The notes beneath the pieces are model-generated. The model was not told the DNA's origin and ran no database searches. It worked only from the letters and a program-made list of their open reading frames with translations. Positions 22,364-34,557 of a stretch of 64,000 nucleotides of DNA are shown piece by piece. The position numbers and the translations under genes were made by a program. How positions within the stretch are numbered: position 1 is the stretch's first letter; the number at the start of each line of letters is the position of its first letter. Origin of the DNA: Dryas octopetala. Lineage: Eukaryota > Streptophyta > Magnoliopsida > Rosales > Rosaceae. The stretch is taken from the NCBI GenBank assembly GCA_963921425.1, contig OY992832.1, positions 5,890,001 to 5,954,000 of the forward strand, given 5' to 3'.

Positions 22364-25300
22364 GGCTGCCTGCTGCTTTCTCTTTGATCTCTAAAGGTCT
22401 CTCTCATAGAGAGAGAGAGAGAAGAGGAGGAAGTGAGTGAAGGAGAAAGAATGAGAAAGTGAGAGAATGAGAAAGAGAGGTGTCTTTAACTACTACTACT
22501 GCTGGTCTCTTTTCCTTTTTTTAGTGTACCAAATGATGTGTTTTATTATATATATATATATATATAGCTGGCTTTTGTTTTTCTCTTTTGTGATGTTTTT
22601 GGGTTTGTGGGGTGTAGAGGGATTTTTTCTCTCCTCTATGTCATTAGTTGTGTTGCTTGGGATGAAATTCATGGCGTGAATAATTGCACCTCACTCTGTA
22701 GTCTGTACTTTGGCATTTGGGGATCCATCATTTAGGGCCCCCCATCCCTCTCTCTCGATCTCTACTAGCCTCCATGGAATTCACCAAGTTCAATAATTTG
22801 GGGTTGGGTTTGAAGTTTGAACTTTAAAGGGTTGGGGTCCTTATGGGTGGCACATGTACATGTACTAGTGCACGATTGGGACTGCCAGCAATTAGGGGTA
22901 CGTGCCCTGGCTGGCTAGCTAGCTCAAGCCTTTCAGTCAAAGACTTACACGTGTCGATATAAGATTGAATATCTACATACTCACTATTACTGCCATAAGG
23001 TGTGTGGAGGCTACTTACTTGTGTGGCTTCATTGAGAGAGAGAGAGAGAGAGAGAGAGTTAATTTGTTGGGAGTGAATTAGGAATAGAGGTGGGAAATGG
23101 GGCATAGGGAAATCTTCTTTTAAGAGGGGTTGTGATCTTTCAAAGTTTTCAATAGCCCAAACAAGATCATGTGGGTTGTGGCTTTCGTTGGAAAGTGAGG
23201 TGTGACCGTGTGATATGGACTTGTTTTGCTTTATCTCTTGTGCTTTTTCGCTAGGTTAGTGAAGTATTGGTTTGACTCAAGTAAATCCATATGGCTTAGC
23301 CTATCTACAAAGGGATTTTGCTGACATCAGCATGTGATCGGTGATTGGCATCGTCCGTCTCTTCCTGTGAATTTCATATCAATGAGTACTTTTTAATAGT
23401 TCGTACATACAGCATACGTAAATAATTATATTCCTTCCTTTTTATTTTTTAAGAAAAAACTAATTAAACTTATGAGAATCACTTTAGAAAGACTGCTAAT
23501 ATTCGAGGAGAAGGTAGATGGGGATAAGAGAGGTGATAGTTCTTTTTCCCTTGTCATAATTTAGACTTTATGGAGATGCTGTTGGAAGTAAATCACAAAG
23601 TTCAAAGATAAAATCATGACACTGAGAAATTATTCAAGCTGATCTCTTCAGAAAAGGAATTTCTAAGATTGATTTGATGTCTATAATATTATCATATCGA
23701 CCTTAATTAGGGCATATACATTTCCTTTGGACCGACCTAGAGATTTTCCTTTAAGAAAAGAATTATTAGGTAGTTAAAAACTGCTGAAAAGTGTTTGGTT
23801 GCTTACTTGCTTGTTAATTTATGTCCCATCAAAAACATGCCCCGCCCATTAATAAATAGGTTGAGACGTAAATGTTAGTGGGCAACATGTGAGGTATGGA
23901 GGGGAGGGGCCATACAGGGTTTTTTATTTTTGTATCTGCAAATTAATTCTGATTTCAAAATTGTATGGTGTGGACCCAAAAATTACATATCCACTATATT
24001 GAGCCATTGAGGGTGCAACAGAAAATATTATTATAAGCGCCTTTTCTTTTGTTTTTTTTGCAAGTGAAGGTGTTCAAATAGTGGATTAGGTAAATTCAAA
24101 TTTGGGAGCCCACAAAGTCTACCACAACCTTGGAAAAAGAAAAAAATGAAGGAAGTACTATTGACACCTTAAAAAATAATTCTGCACTCTTTTATTATTA
24201 TTTAATTATGTTTGATGATTGAATTGTCAAAATTACCCTTAATTTCTTTTCTTATTTAGAACATTTTAGGTTCCACCAATACTCTTCTCAATCCTCTACG
24301 CAAGCATTCATGTGGGTCAAACTCATCTGTGGCTTTGATTTACTGCGATTCAAAATTTACAATGACAGAGGCGGGGGGGCAGACATTTTTCTCACCAATT
24401 TAACTTCTTTCTCTTGCAGCATAGACACTCCCAGTAGTCCCCCACCTCTGCTTACAATAATGACTTTTTACTTTTTTGTCAAACAACAACATTAATGAGA
24501 TTTTTGACCTTGCCATACTCATAGGCCATAGCTTCTGACAAAAAAAAAAAAAAAAGAGAAAAACTCTGGCTATAGCCTATAGCTGTGATCTTGAAAGGGT
24601 GAGATTGTAATTCCACGTGAACGAAAAAAAAATCTTAGTTTATTGATTGAAAGTTTATTGTGTGTGATTATAATTTCACATGATATAACGCTGTAGTGTT
24701 TAACACGTGTATACTAAAAATAAATAAAGTAAACTAATTGAGGCAATTTTGACAATTTAATTCATTAAATAAAATTGAAATAAAAACAAATTATTTGAGG
24801 AGTGCAAGATTACTGTTTTGGAGTGCGAACAGTGCCTTCCAAAAAGAATTGAATTTGAAAATGCTGAAAATATTTATGAATGATTGATTGATTTAACATA
24901 GTGCAGATATTATAATAATGAGGCGCCATATATGATATATGCAAGGGCCGCAAGGCCAAAGAAATCCAAACAATATATTATTAATGAGTCGTTAGGGAAG
25001 GCTCCAAAATTGGGCAGCTGAAATTCAACTGCGTTCAAAAATTACGGGACCCTGTTTAAGTGTTTAGTGTTTGGTACCCCCTACGACCAAAACAATGCAT
25101 TCTTTATGTCAAACTACCTATCTACGTGTTTGCGGGGTTTGAACACATAAATTAAGTTGAGAAAAAAGATAAAAAAATGTACGGTTTAGATACTCTAAAT
25201 GAGGCGTATATTATATTGATGAGGTTTACTTACAAGTTACAACAGTGTAGTATGTGTGGGTAGTTGTCCACTATAAATGTATGTGAGTGTTGAACCATAA

Positions 25301-28300
25301 AAATAAAAAATTAAAAAGGATAGAGCTCCACGTCAGATAGGTAGCTGGTGCCAAGTTGGATAAAAGAAAAACTGTGCATCAGCTTCACATTTTGAAATGC
25401 ATGAAGTTGATAAATATAGGACTTCTATGATAAAGGATAATTGGGAGATAATTATCAACTTTGAACTGAAGATTATCAATCCCTGATAAGATCAATTTGA
25501 TTTCAAATAAATTATCTCATCACATCCTTATCTCTTAGCGTCCCATAATGCCTATAAAATGAGGTGAGCAACTTCAGAAAAGGAGGAGAAAAAAAAAAAA
25601 AAAAGGACGCCAAAAGGCTGAGGAAAGGGAGGTGTAGAAAGCAAAAGTGCAGTCGTCAGAACAATCATTGCAGGTAACTGTCCTTCTATGCCATTCATTT
25701 CATCTCTGTTTTGAGATTCAACCAAAATTCTCCTCTAATGGCGTGTTGAATCAAGCCTTTGGATTCATTTAGAATCCTCTCAAGACGGCTTTTGGATTCG
25801 TTTATAATCCTTTCAAGATGGATCTCTCATATGCCTCTCCCCTATCGTTCAGTCACAGGTTCAGAATGAAGTCACCCCAAAAGAAATGATCTAAAGAAAT
25901 GCTCATGAGCATTGCATTTTCTAAATTAGTTGTCTGTGGACAACAATTGGATTTCATGTGAATCCTCTCAAGTTGATGTTTATGGGCATCAACCTGGAGT
26001 CATATAAATCCATTCAATTTGTTGCTCTTGACATCTATCAAAATTACACACCAAAAACAAGTGGCACAAAGCCAAGAAAATAAAATGAACAAGAAGGCTT
26101 GCTTTCTTGCCTTCTGCGGGTATGTACCTGCAAACCAAATGGGGTTATTTTAATTAGCCCACAAAAGCAAAGTCATAAGCCATCTTTGCTATTCAGCCAC
26201 GTAGAGGATTACGAAAAGGTTGCTGCACAGATGGTGAAAAAGATAGAATAGTAGGTTGCAAAGCTCCAAGTCTTAGTTTGACTCTACTGTTCAGATCATG
26301 GCAAACCAAGACAAAGGATATAGGCTTTTCTTTGAGCCCTTGCTGCACTTCTACACACAACCAAAAAAAAAAGAGAGTTAAAAATACTAAAGCTTTTGAC
26401 TCTTTTCCTCTCTATGCAAAGATAAGTGGTCAAAAGCCAAGGTCTTTGTCATATATAAGACAAAAGAATATATGCAATCAGCCAAAGATCAAAACAACAT
26501 TACAATTTACAAAGAGATCAAGAAGAAATATCTCTTTGAAAATAAAGAGGCGGACATGGTGTAGTAAATCCTTGCCCTCTCCCAACCTTTTTGTTCACCA
26601 AGTTTTGAAGCTGAAATTTTTGCATAAGCAAGATCAGAGCAACGTGACTTGGATTCTATTGACTATTGTGCTAAGGTCCCTTCAAGACTTCAAGCCAAGC
26701 CTACGGGTACAGCAAGGAGTAAGAATAAAGCAAATGTGGGCTGCTGCATTTAAAGAGTTGGCATGAATGTTTACTGTACACAAAGACAAGTTAAGCAAAA
26801 AGGAAAATGGCATAAAGCCTGGCTGATGTAGTGCTGCGGTACTCAAGTTGTTGTCCAATCCATCAGGCTAGCTAAGTCAGAAAGCTACTGGACTTGGGCC
26901 CGCAAAGGCTAAGAGCTCCCCCCTAATTGAGAACGCTCCCAGCTTGTTTTCAAAGTTATTTTTGCCCATTAAAAATATAGTATGTGTCAATTAATAAATA
27001 ATTGATACAAATATATTAGTGGGCATATAATCAAATTCATGTTAGTCCATTATAAAAGAATGTATCATTTAACAAATAAATGATACAAAAAATATTAATA
27101 GGCACATTTTCTTCAAAATCTCAAATTCTTAAATTGGTACAAAATCAACACTCTCAAATCGGTATAAAACCAACTCTCTCAATCGGTACAAAATCGAAAC
27201 TAAATCCAAATCCCAAATTTAAACTTTCAAATTGGTACAAAACCACCTTTCTCAAATGGTACAAAACCATCTCTCTTAAATTGGTACAAAACCAAATATC
27301 TCAAATCTAAATCCTAAACTCAACTCCAAAAATGGCACAAAGTCAATCAAGTCAAATTCTTTTACCGAAACACGTCCGGTTTGATCCCATCATGGGTACG
27401 TAGGCAATGTGAGTAAAATTCACACTTAACCTCATTCACAAAATTTTCTAAATTCCCTTAGGAATTAATTCATATAAATTTTTTTGAATTAATTTCGCAC
27501 CAAATCAAATCCACCCAAATCCTTCAGAAATTAGTTCTACACACAAAAGTCCCTGAATTAATTTCTCAAATCAAATCCAAGGGCTTTAAACCCTACCCAA
27601 ATTACACAAATCATTTAAATGGGTCATCCACCCATTTAATTCCCAAAAACTCGGAACTACGTGTGGTTTGATCCTGCAATGGGTACGTAGGCAACCTAAA
27701 ATACAGGTGCAACCGCAATCACAAATAAATTCCATTTCAATGGGTCGTTTACCTATTGGAAATCCAAATACTTACAAGATGATCCGTTGGTTTCATTGCA
27801 ATTGGAATCAAAGGGTATTCCCTTGAGTCAAGGGATTGTAATTAAGAGATGTACTTCATCTTGAATGGGTCGTACCCAAAATAATAAAACCCTCCTTCCA
27901 TAAATGAATTTGGGTAAAATTATGTTGGGTAATATTTATTATTTATTTACAAATTTTGTTTATACTATATGATCTACATGTATATGTGGTTAACAGTCAT
28001 TCATGTACTAGGTGTGATCAACTTTTCGTCTATAAGGTTCCTAGGAACACATTTATGGCATTAAACATAATTGGGCCTGACCCCAGCAGACCATCGAAAT
28101 GACCCAGAATCAGTCTGACCAAAAAATAAAAAAAGTATAACAAGTAGGGTTTGGGCTTGAAGAAAGAGAGCCCATGGTCAGCGGTAATCGATTCCAGGCC
28201 CGTATAATAATGACCCTAAAATCCCATCCCTGACGAAAATGAAAACGAAAATAAAATAAATAAATCAGTGTGGTTCGGACTTCGGACTCAGCTCCTGAAA

Positions 28301-28350
28301 TCCCCAAATCCAAAGGCAAACGCGGAAGAGAGCAGTGGATTCGATTTACA
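22364..28350. other. Intergenic 6 kb, no supported gene; probable degenerate LTR material
   Basis: Begins with the GA-rich upstream region of the PADRE gene. There is a (TA)n run at 22548-22566 and a (GA)n run at 23034-23057. 23100-25500 shows nothing I can assign. 25540-27950 looks like decayed LTR retrotransposon sequence, listed separately. 28110-28350 is the PEX7 promoter and 5' UTR. Confidence 0.5.
25540..27950 (+). mobile_element. Possible degenerate retrotransposon LTR
   Basis: A TATA-like CTATAAAATGAGG at about 25553 resembles the promoter region of the LTR at 63.0 kb (CTATATAAGACACC and AAAATGAGG). Further on, the motif GGTTTGATCC..ATGGGTACGTAGGCAA occurs twice (27378-27407 and 27664-27694), a word I associate with long Gypsy LTRs. 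There are many short direct repeats built on AAATTGGTACAAAACC (27130-27300). No coding domain, primer site or target duplication was found, so the boundaries are approximate. Confidence 0.35.
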
Positions 28351-29322
28351 ATGCCCGTATTCAAAACCCCATTCAACGGCTACTCCGTCAAGTTCAGCCC
28401 CTTCTACGAGACCCGCCTCGCCGTCGCCACCTCCCAAAACTTCGGCATCCTCGGCAACGGCCGTCTCCACGTCATCGACATCTCCCCTGCCCCGCCGGGC
28501 CCCACTCCCCATCCTCCAATCACCGAGCTCGTTGCCTACGACACCGCCGATGGCGTATACGATGTCGCTTGGTCCGAGTCACACGACTCCCTCCTCGTCG
28601 CCGCCATCGCCGACGGCTCCGTCAAGCTCTACGACCTCGCCCTCCCGCCGACCTCGAACCCCCTCCGCTCCCTCCACGAGCACACGCGCGAGGTCCACTC
28701 TGCCGACTACAACCCCACGCGCCGCGACTCGTTCCTCACGGCCTCCTGGGACGATACCGTGAAGCTCTGGACCGTGGACCGCCCCGCCAGCGTCCGCACC
28801 TTCAAGGAGCACGCCTACTGCGTCTACTCCGCCGTCTGGAACCCCCGCCACGCCGACGTCTTCGCCTCCGCCTCCGGCGACTGCACCATACGCGTCTGGG
28901 ACGTGCGTGAGCCCGGGTCCACCATGATCATCCCCGCCCACGAATTGGAGATCCTCTCCTGCGACTGGAACAAGTACGACGAGTGCTGCATCGCCACCGC
29001 CTCCGTGGACAAGTCCATCAAGGTCTGGGACGTCCGGAGCGTTAGGGTTCCGGTGGCCGTGCTGAACGGGCACGGGTACGCCGTGAGGAAGGTGAAGTTC
29101 TCGCCGCACCGGCAGAGCCTGATGATGTCCTGCTCCTACGACATGTCGGTTTGCTTGTGGGACTATATGGTGGAGGACGCGCTGGTGGGGCGATTCGACC
29201 ACCACACGGAGTTCGCAGTGGGCGTCGACATGAGCGTACTGGTGGAGGGGCTTTTTGCTAGCACCGGCTGGGATGAGCTTGTCTACGTTTGGCAGCACGG
29301 GACCGACCCCAGAGCGCCTTAA
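28351..29322 (+). CDS. PEX7: Peroxin 7, PTS2 receptor for peroxisomal matrix import
   Basis: Intronless, 323 aa from ATG 28351, close to the usual plant length. It is a WD40 beta-propeller that binds PTS2 (nonapeptide) signals in the cytosol and, with PEX5, delivers cargo to the peroxisome. It starts MPVFKTPFNGYSVKFSPF and contains the repeat signatures WDDTVKLW, ASGDCTIRVWDV, ATASVDKSIKVWDV and SCSYDMSVCLWDYM, and ends LASTGWDELVYVWQHG-like. An in-frame upstream extension (from 28270) is possible, but the internal ATG gives the conserved N-terminus. Codons are strikingly GC-rich at third positions compared with the AT-rich neighbourhood, which makes several antisense and shifted frames open. 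No intron signals interrupt it. 3' UTR sequence follows, with AATAAA-like words near 29430. Confidence 0.95.
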   Translation: MPVFKTPFNGYSVKFSPFYETRLAVATSQNFGILGNGRLHVIDISPAPPGPTPHPPITELVAYDTADGVYDVAWSESHDSLLVAAIADGSVKLYDLALPPTSNPLRSLHEHTREVHSADYNPTRRDSFLTASWDDTVKLWTVDRPASVRTFKEHAYCVYSAVWNPRHADVFASASGDCTIRVWDVREPGSTMIIPAHELEILSCDWNKYDECCIATASVDKSIKVWDVRSVRVPVAVLNGHGYAVRKVKFSPHRQSLMMSCSYDMSVCLWDYMVEDALVGRFDHHTEFAVGVDMSVLVEGLFASTGWDELVYVWQHGTDPRAP

Positions 29323-30243
29323 AAGGGGAAGTTTTCCATCTTCTTCGAATAATTTTGAATTGTGAATGGTGAATTAGGATTGCTCCAATGCTGTTACTGA
29401 ATCACCACTTCAACTTGTATAGCAGATTTAATAAACAAGAAGCTTTTTCATGATAGGTTTCTTCTGCAAGATGGAAATGATAGACATTGCAATTGTTGGC
29501 ATTTGTGTGAATGATGTAGTTGTAAACTTGTAATTCATCTCATTTTATACCAATTCCCCATCCGGTTTGAATTGAATGCAAATAGTTAACACTTACTGCT
29601 TTGAGTGTCGAATTATACACTAAAGTGTTGTTGAGGCATGTTAAGTTTTTGAAAGTCTTTAATGGATTCAATAGTAGAAACAGACTCTACAAGTGTGCTT
29701 TTGCACAACATAATTGCTATTTGGATTTTTAAAACTAGTGTGTTCTAGATTGCATATAGGAATCTGCAAAGCATAAGTGCTACAGTTTCAGTTGAATCAT
29801 GCAGTAACTCTTTGATACCTTTTCCTACAAATTGTGATTTAAGGATGAAAAGCTAGAATACAAAATGAAACTAGGAAAAGCCTTAAAAGACTTTCTTTGC
29901 CAGGCAAAGCTCTAACTACATTTCATTTTTATTTACTTATTACCATCAGTACGGTGCAGGCAATGAGGAGGATTTTTACTATATGGTCACACTTTCTCAC
30001 TGAGAAACCTTCCCAGCAAACTTTCTCACTTTGTCAATAAACTTATTAGCTGTGTTCTCCAGAGAACAGGTGGAGTGAGAAATGGATGTTTGTTCTTTAC
30101 ACCATATAGAAGCCAACTTTCCATTTTCTGTTTGGGGGAGTGATCATAACTTTCCCAAATTTGCAATCTGTACAATTTATGGCTTGGTGTTATTTTTAGG
30201 GATTCTCAAGTGATTTAGACTGGTGCAATTTGTATATTTAAGG
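29323..30243. other. 3' flank of PEX7, no gene seen
   Basis: AT-rich unique-looking sequence containing the presumed PEX7 3' UTR. No coding frame of note. Confidence 0.5.
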
Positions 30244-30900
30244 CCTCGTTTGTTTCACAGGACTGTCTTGGCATGGATTATCTATAGGGACTGGCATGGA
30301 CTAGCTTGGCATGGACTAAGTTAGCTAAGAACTGCCTTTATGTTTGGTGTAGTGCAGGACTAACAAGGTGGAGATACAGATTTGAATCTATCTCATACGC
30401 AAACCAGAAATGAAATCCCAGATAACAAAAAAGATAGAAAATTTAACACCCACTTCATAAAATTACAACAACCAAATGAAATCTCAGATAACCAAACCGC
30501 ACAATCAGGAAAAAACCAAGTACGTAGACAATACCCACTTCGCAAATCTCACAGAAAAGACAGAAAACNNNNNNNNNNNNNNNNNNNNNNNNNNNNNNNN
30601 NNNNNNNNNNNNNNNNNNNNNNNNNNNNNNNNNNNNNNNNNNNNNNNNNNNNNNNNNNNNNNNNNNNNNNNNNNNNNNNNNNNNNNNNNNNNNNNNNNNN
30701 NNNNNNNNNNNNNNNNNNNNNNNNNNNNNNNNNNNNNNNNNNNNNNNNNNNNNNNNNNNNNNNNNNNNATCTAAGAAGGTTCGTTTAAGTTAGAGGGGAT
30801 TCACTAAGCCCCATTTTTTTTAATCCCAAGCTTACCAAACATGAGCTTAAGGTCTTAACTAAGCCAATCCCTATTAAGAAGGTAAAACAAACGGGCCCTA
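30244..30900. mobile_element. MITE-like element containing an assembly gap
   Basis: Left end GGCCTCGTTTGTTTCACAGG, with the complementary right end AAAACAAACGGGCCCT. An internal complementary pair is also present (CATGGATT / TAACTAAGCCAATCC region). These ends fit a hAT-like non-autonomous element. The middle is unknown because of the run of N. Confidence 0.55.
30569..30768. other. Assembly gap, 200 N
   Basis: Exactly 200 undetermined bases, probably a nominal gap size. Apparent open frames running through it have no meaning. Confidence 1.
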
Positions 30901-31094
30901 AGAGTTCACTTAGCTGTTGTTGTTAGATTGTATTCTTTTCTTTGTTTGGGTCTGAATATGCATATATAGAAAGCCCAAAGGCAAGGGACAGGCCCAAACG
31001 CGGGAACGAACCCCAAACATAGGACAACCTCACTATGCTAGATAAAGGGCATATAGGGAGAGTTCCATCTTAGAGTTCAGACAATAAAGAAAAA

Positions 31095-31600
31095 GGCGAA
31101 TGACATTTTTAGTCTTTGTATTTTCACCAAATTTCTAATTTGGTCCTGTACTTTTATTATTGGTAATTTTGGTCATATATTTTCTATATGATATCAATTA
31201 AATTCAAATATTTATTATTGTTTAAATTATTGACGGAAAATTCGACGTGGAAGCACATGTTTTGCACATGAATGTCATTTCAAATATTTTAGTCCACCTA
31301 AATGTTTATTTAAACTCATATTCGTCATTTAATATATTCAATGACGTGAAAAATTATTATTTTTCCTTACTAATTGCATATAAGGGTGGATATGAGTTTA
31401 TATACCAGGTGGAAAAAGATGTTTGAAATGTCACTCACGTACAATGCACGACAAAATTTTCATCATTAATTTAAACGTAGTTAACTATTTAAACTTAATT
31501 ATTATCGTATTAAAAATACATAATAAAACTGTCAAAAAAAAAAAAAAAGGACCAAAGCAAAAATTTCATAAAAATACAGAGATCAAAAATGTCATTTGGC
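31095..31600. mobile_element. Long-terminal-inverted-repeat MITE (probable MULE-derived)
   Basis: The first ~55 bp (GGCGAATGACATTTTTAGTC onward to TTTGGTCC) are the imperfect complement of the last ~55 bp (GGACCAAAG to AAAATGTCATTTGGC). The flanks are A-rich on both sides, compatible with a duplicated A-rich target. There is no transposase. Confidence 0.6.
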
Positions 31601-31811
31601 AAAAAAAAAAAAAACAAAGAGGCCCATCTAATTTATCACGTCAGCTTTTGGTAGCAAATGATGTGCGGTGTGAGATCATCATGAATTCTTTCGTGTTCAA
31701 AATCAATGTCACGACTATATACAATGTCTTGCAAAGTTGCAAGTTGCAACGTCGATTTTGGAACACGTCGCCATTAATTTTTTTTGTTTTTTAATTCATT
31801 AGTCATTACTA

Positions 31812-32028
31812 AGAAAATTTTAAAAGTTGAGGATTAATTCATCACGAAAATTTAAAATTCAGACCTCATCTTTAGAAGGAAGTTGGTGCATAAATTTTAA
31901 AGTTGAGGATTAATTCATCAAGAAAATTAAAATTTCAGATCTCATCTTTAGAAGGAAGTTGGTGCATAAATTTTAAAGTTGAGGATTAATTCATCACGAA
32001 AAGTTAAAATTCAGACCTCATCTTTAAA
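31812..32028. repeat. ~76-bp tandem repeat, three copies
   Basis: Copies anchor at GTTGAGGATTAATTCATCA (31826, 31903, 31978), spaced 77 and 75 bp. Confidence 0.85.
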
Positions 32029-32039
32029 TGTAATATAAT

Positions 32040-32405
32040 GGGTTAAATACAAAAATGGTCCACAAATTTTACAGTGAATCTCAATTTGGTATATTAATTA
32101 TAAAAAGTGTCAATATGGTCCACAAATTTTTCAATTTGTATCAAAGTAGTACAAACACTAACTTTCATCCAAAAATTAACGGAATTGGTCACATAAAAAT
32201 GTGATGAACGGACTAAAATACCTCCGAAAATGTGGTCACTTATTATACACATGATCACTTTTTGTTAAATTTTTCAATAGAAGTTAACGTTTGTACTGCT
32301 TTGATACAACTTGAAAAGTTCGTGGATCAAACTGACACTTTTTATAGTTAATAAACTAAATTGAGATTTACTGTAAAATTTATGAACCATTTTTGTATTT
32401 AACTC
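32040..32405. mobile_element. Non-autonomous MULE-like MITE
   Basis: Ends GGGTTAAATACAAAAATGGT and its complement ACCATTTTTGTATTTAACTC, continuing as an imperfect inverted repeat for about 80 bp. Flanked by TAATATAAT (32031-32039) and TAACATAAT (32406-32414), a 9-bp target duplication with one mismatch, as expected for Mutator-like elements. Same family as 37884-38246. Confidence 0.7.
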
Positions 32406-33084
32406 TAACATAATTAACATTGAATCAGCGCTGCTTGCCCGTTGCCAACTTGCCACCAACGCGTAGAAAGAGTTTAGGCCCAGAATTGTACGTATATAAA
32501 TATGATTGTTGAAGCCAAGAATTTGTCCTTTTCAAAGAAGACAAGTACTAAGGGGTTTATTTTTAAAAACAGTGGTTTGGGCAGTGCGGGCACACAGCCA
32601 GATCAACTGAACATGGATCATTAAAAGCTGTGAGAGAAAGGCATCTTGACAAGTAAGGCTGAAATTCTTGAGGAGGTTTGTCGCATTAAAATTCTTAGAG
32701 GTTGATCTACAAAATTGTATTGGAAAGATGAAAGATTGAAAGGCTTTTGATTGTCCACGATTCTCTCTTACAAATTTTGCAAAAAGATGTAAGGCTGGAA
32801 AGTTAACTATGTATTACCATCTTAATTATATAACACTTTAAAATAAGAAGTTTAACATATTCAATACGAGCTTAAATAGGAAATAATGTTAAAACTTCTT
32901 AACATATTAAGTAGTCCATCATTATTTAACATATTTATTTTGAATGTTCTATCGCTTACATTATGTATTCTTTTTGTATTAAAATACAAATACAAGGGCA
33001 AAGGAAGAAACCCCAAGATATTATATTGTGCAACCAAAAACCAACGTCAAACAAAACCCTAAAACACAACAACCCATCCCGAAA

Positions 33085-33180
33085 ATGGACAGCTACCACA
33101 AGCATGCCCTGTTACGTACCAAACCAGTGTGGCTCAAGCCTGGTTCAAACCATAGACGCACGCCGGTGCTGACCATCATG
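33085..33180 (+). pseudogene. 5' fragment of a PYL ABA-receptor gene
   Basis: ATG 33085 begins the same start as the intact copies (ATGGACAGCTACCACAAGC), followed by CAGTGTGGCTCAAGCCTGG and CATAGACGCAC. It has already lost frame within about 12 codons and stops resembling the gene after about 33180. The gate, latch and C-terminal helix are all missing. The upstream 500 bp also resembles the upstream region of the other copies, so this is the first, truncated unit of the cluster. Confidence 0.8.
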
Positions 33181-33219
33181 TTGGATCACTTGCTAAGACC
33201 ATCATTTTAGTGATTCTCT

Positions 33220-34250
33220 CCATGGACTCAACTCAGAAAAATTCCTCCTAATACAAATTAAAGATCAACATGCAGAATCATTAAAAAGTGTGAGAGAGAT
33301 ATCTTGATAAATAATTAAATTCTTTCAGATAAGGTTGAAATTTTTGAGAAGGCTTGACGCATTAAAACTCTTATTGATCTAAAAAATTGTATTATGATAT
33401 TATATTTTGTATTCAAGAATACAATTATCTCAAAGTTAACCTAGAAGATTAACTTGGCCACGAAGTTACAAAATGAACTCAAGTCCCAAGACATATTAAA
33501 GCCTGGCACAAGAAGCCAAAGTTTCCTTACTTTGCTGCATTTGCAACATTTTTTTTTGGACTCAGATGAATATAACAACTCATTTACTCAAAGCCTCAAA
33601 CTTTTGTCGTTTTCGAACCTTAGCAAATCAACAGTGCCGTATTCAACAAACAGTATTGTACCCAATTACAACTCCAAAGAAAGAGTTGTCACCCTTAAAA
33701 CCCCAGATGCATGTTACATTATCCAACCCAAAACCAACCTCAAACACAACCCACCATGAAAATGGACAGCTACCATAACCACACTCTCTTACCAAACCAG
33801 TGTGGCTCAAGCCTAGTCCAAATCATAGACGCACCACTTCCTCTGGTGTGGTCCATCCTTCGCCAATTCGACAACCCTCAAGCCTACAAACAGTTCATAA
33901 AGAGCTGCACCATGCGTGCAGGGAATGGAGGCATAGGAAGCATTCGTGAAGTGATGGTCAGCTCTGGCTTGCCTGCTAAGACCAGCATGGAGAGGCTTGA
34001 CAAGCTAGACGACGACATGCATGTCATGGATTTCAGCGTTGTTGGTGGAGAACACAGGCTTGCAAATTTTGGTTCTACCACTACAGTTGTTCCACTAGGT
34101 AGAAAGACTCTTGTGACTCAGTCATATGTGGTGGATGTTCCTGCTGGGAGTAGTAAAGAGGACACTTGTTTGTTTGCTAATACTATCATCGACTGCAACC
34201 TTAAGTCATTGGCTAGGGTTACGGAAAAGATGGCTGCTAATTAATTAGCT
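33220..34250 (+). repeat. Segmental duplication unit (partner 38742-39770)
   Basis: From ATGGACTCAACTCA at 33222 through the PYL gene, this block matches 38743 onward nearly base for base, including about 530 bp of upstream non-coding sequence. Weaker relatives of the upstream part occur at 32600-32720 and 35850-36000. Confidence 0.85.
33756..34244 (+). CDS. PYR/PYL/RCAR ABA receptor, PYL11/12-like, copy A
   Basis: Intronless, 162 aa, starting at ATG 33756 in a good context (CCACCATGA). START/Bet v I fold receptor. On binding ABA this family closes its gate loop and inhibits clade-A PP2C phosphatases in cytosol and nucleus. Visible: [20 protein letters not shown], Lys45 (equivalent of PYR1 Lys59, which contacts the ABA carboxylate), gate loop Ser70-Gly-Leu-Pro-Ala74, latch His100-Arg101-Leu102 and the C-terminal helix with Phe140 and Asn148. 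Oddities: Phe105 stands where PYR1 has Tyr120, and Gln122 where PYR1 has Glu141, both ABA-pocket positions. Length and lack of introns fit the monomeric PYL4-6/11-13 group. ABA sensitivity may therefore differ from the canonical receptors (inference). Part of a local cluster with the copies at 39259 and 41992. Confidence 0.93.
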   Translation: MKMDSYHNHTLLPNQCGSSLVQIIDAPLPLVWSILRQFDNPQAYKQFIKSCTMRAGNGGIGSIREVMVSSGLPAKTSMERLDKLDDDMHVMDFSVVGGEHRLANFGSTTTVVPLGRKTLVTQSYVVDVPAGSSKEDTCLFANTIIDCNLKSLARVTEKMAAN

Positions 34251-34557
34251 TAATTGGTAGGCTTAGTTATATATTAAGGGTTTTATAGAGTTGAGAGTTG
34301 AGAGAATCCGCAATTAAGATTTGGATTCTCTGCTTAGTTTTCATGTTTTTGTTGTTGCTATATATGTGTTGTTGTCACGCATGTGAAGTAGAAAATAAGA
34401 CAAATGCTAACTACCTTTTCCTTTCCCCCTTTTCCTTATACCTTTTTTTTTCTCCTTTCTAATTTGCAACGTAATTTTATGATTATAACCATTCAGTTTT
34501 TTAATCATTATGTAAAAATTATGTATATAAAAAATTAATTAAATTAAAAATCATTTA

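Noticed and set aside
28268..29298. Alternative and antisense frames over PEX7
   Set aside because: Explained by the extreme third-position GC of PEX7. The true frame has clear WD40 repeats.
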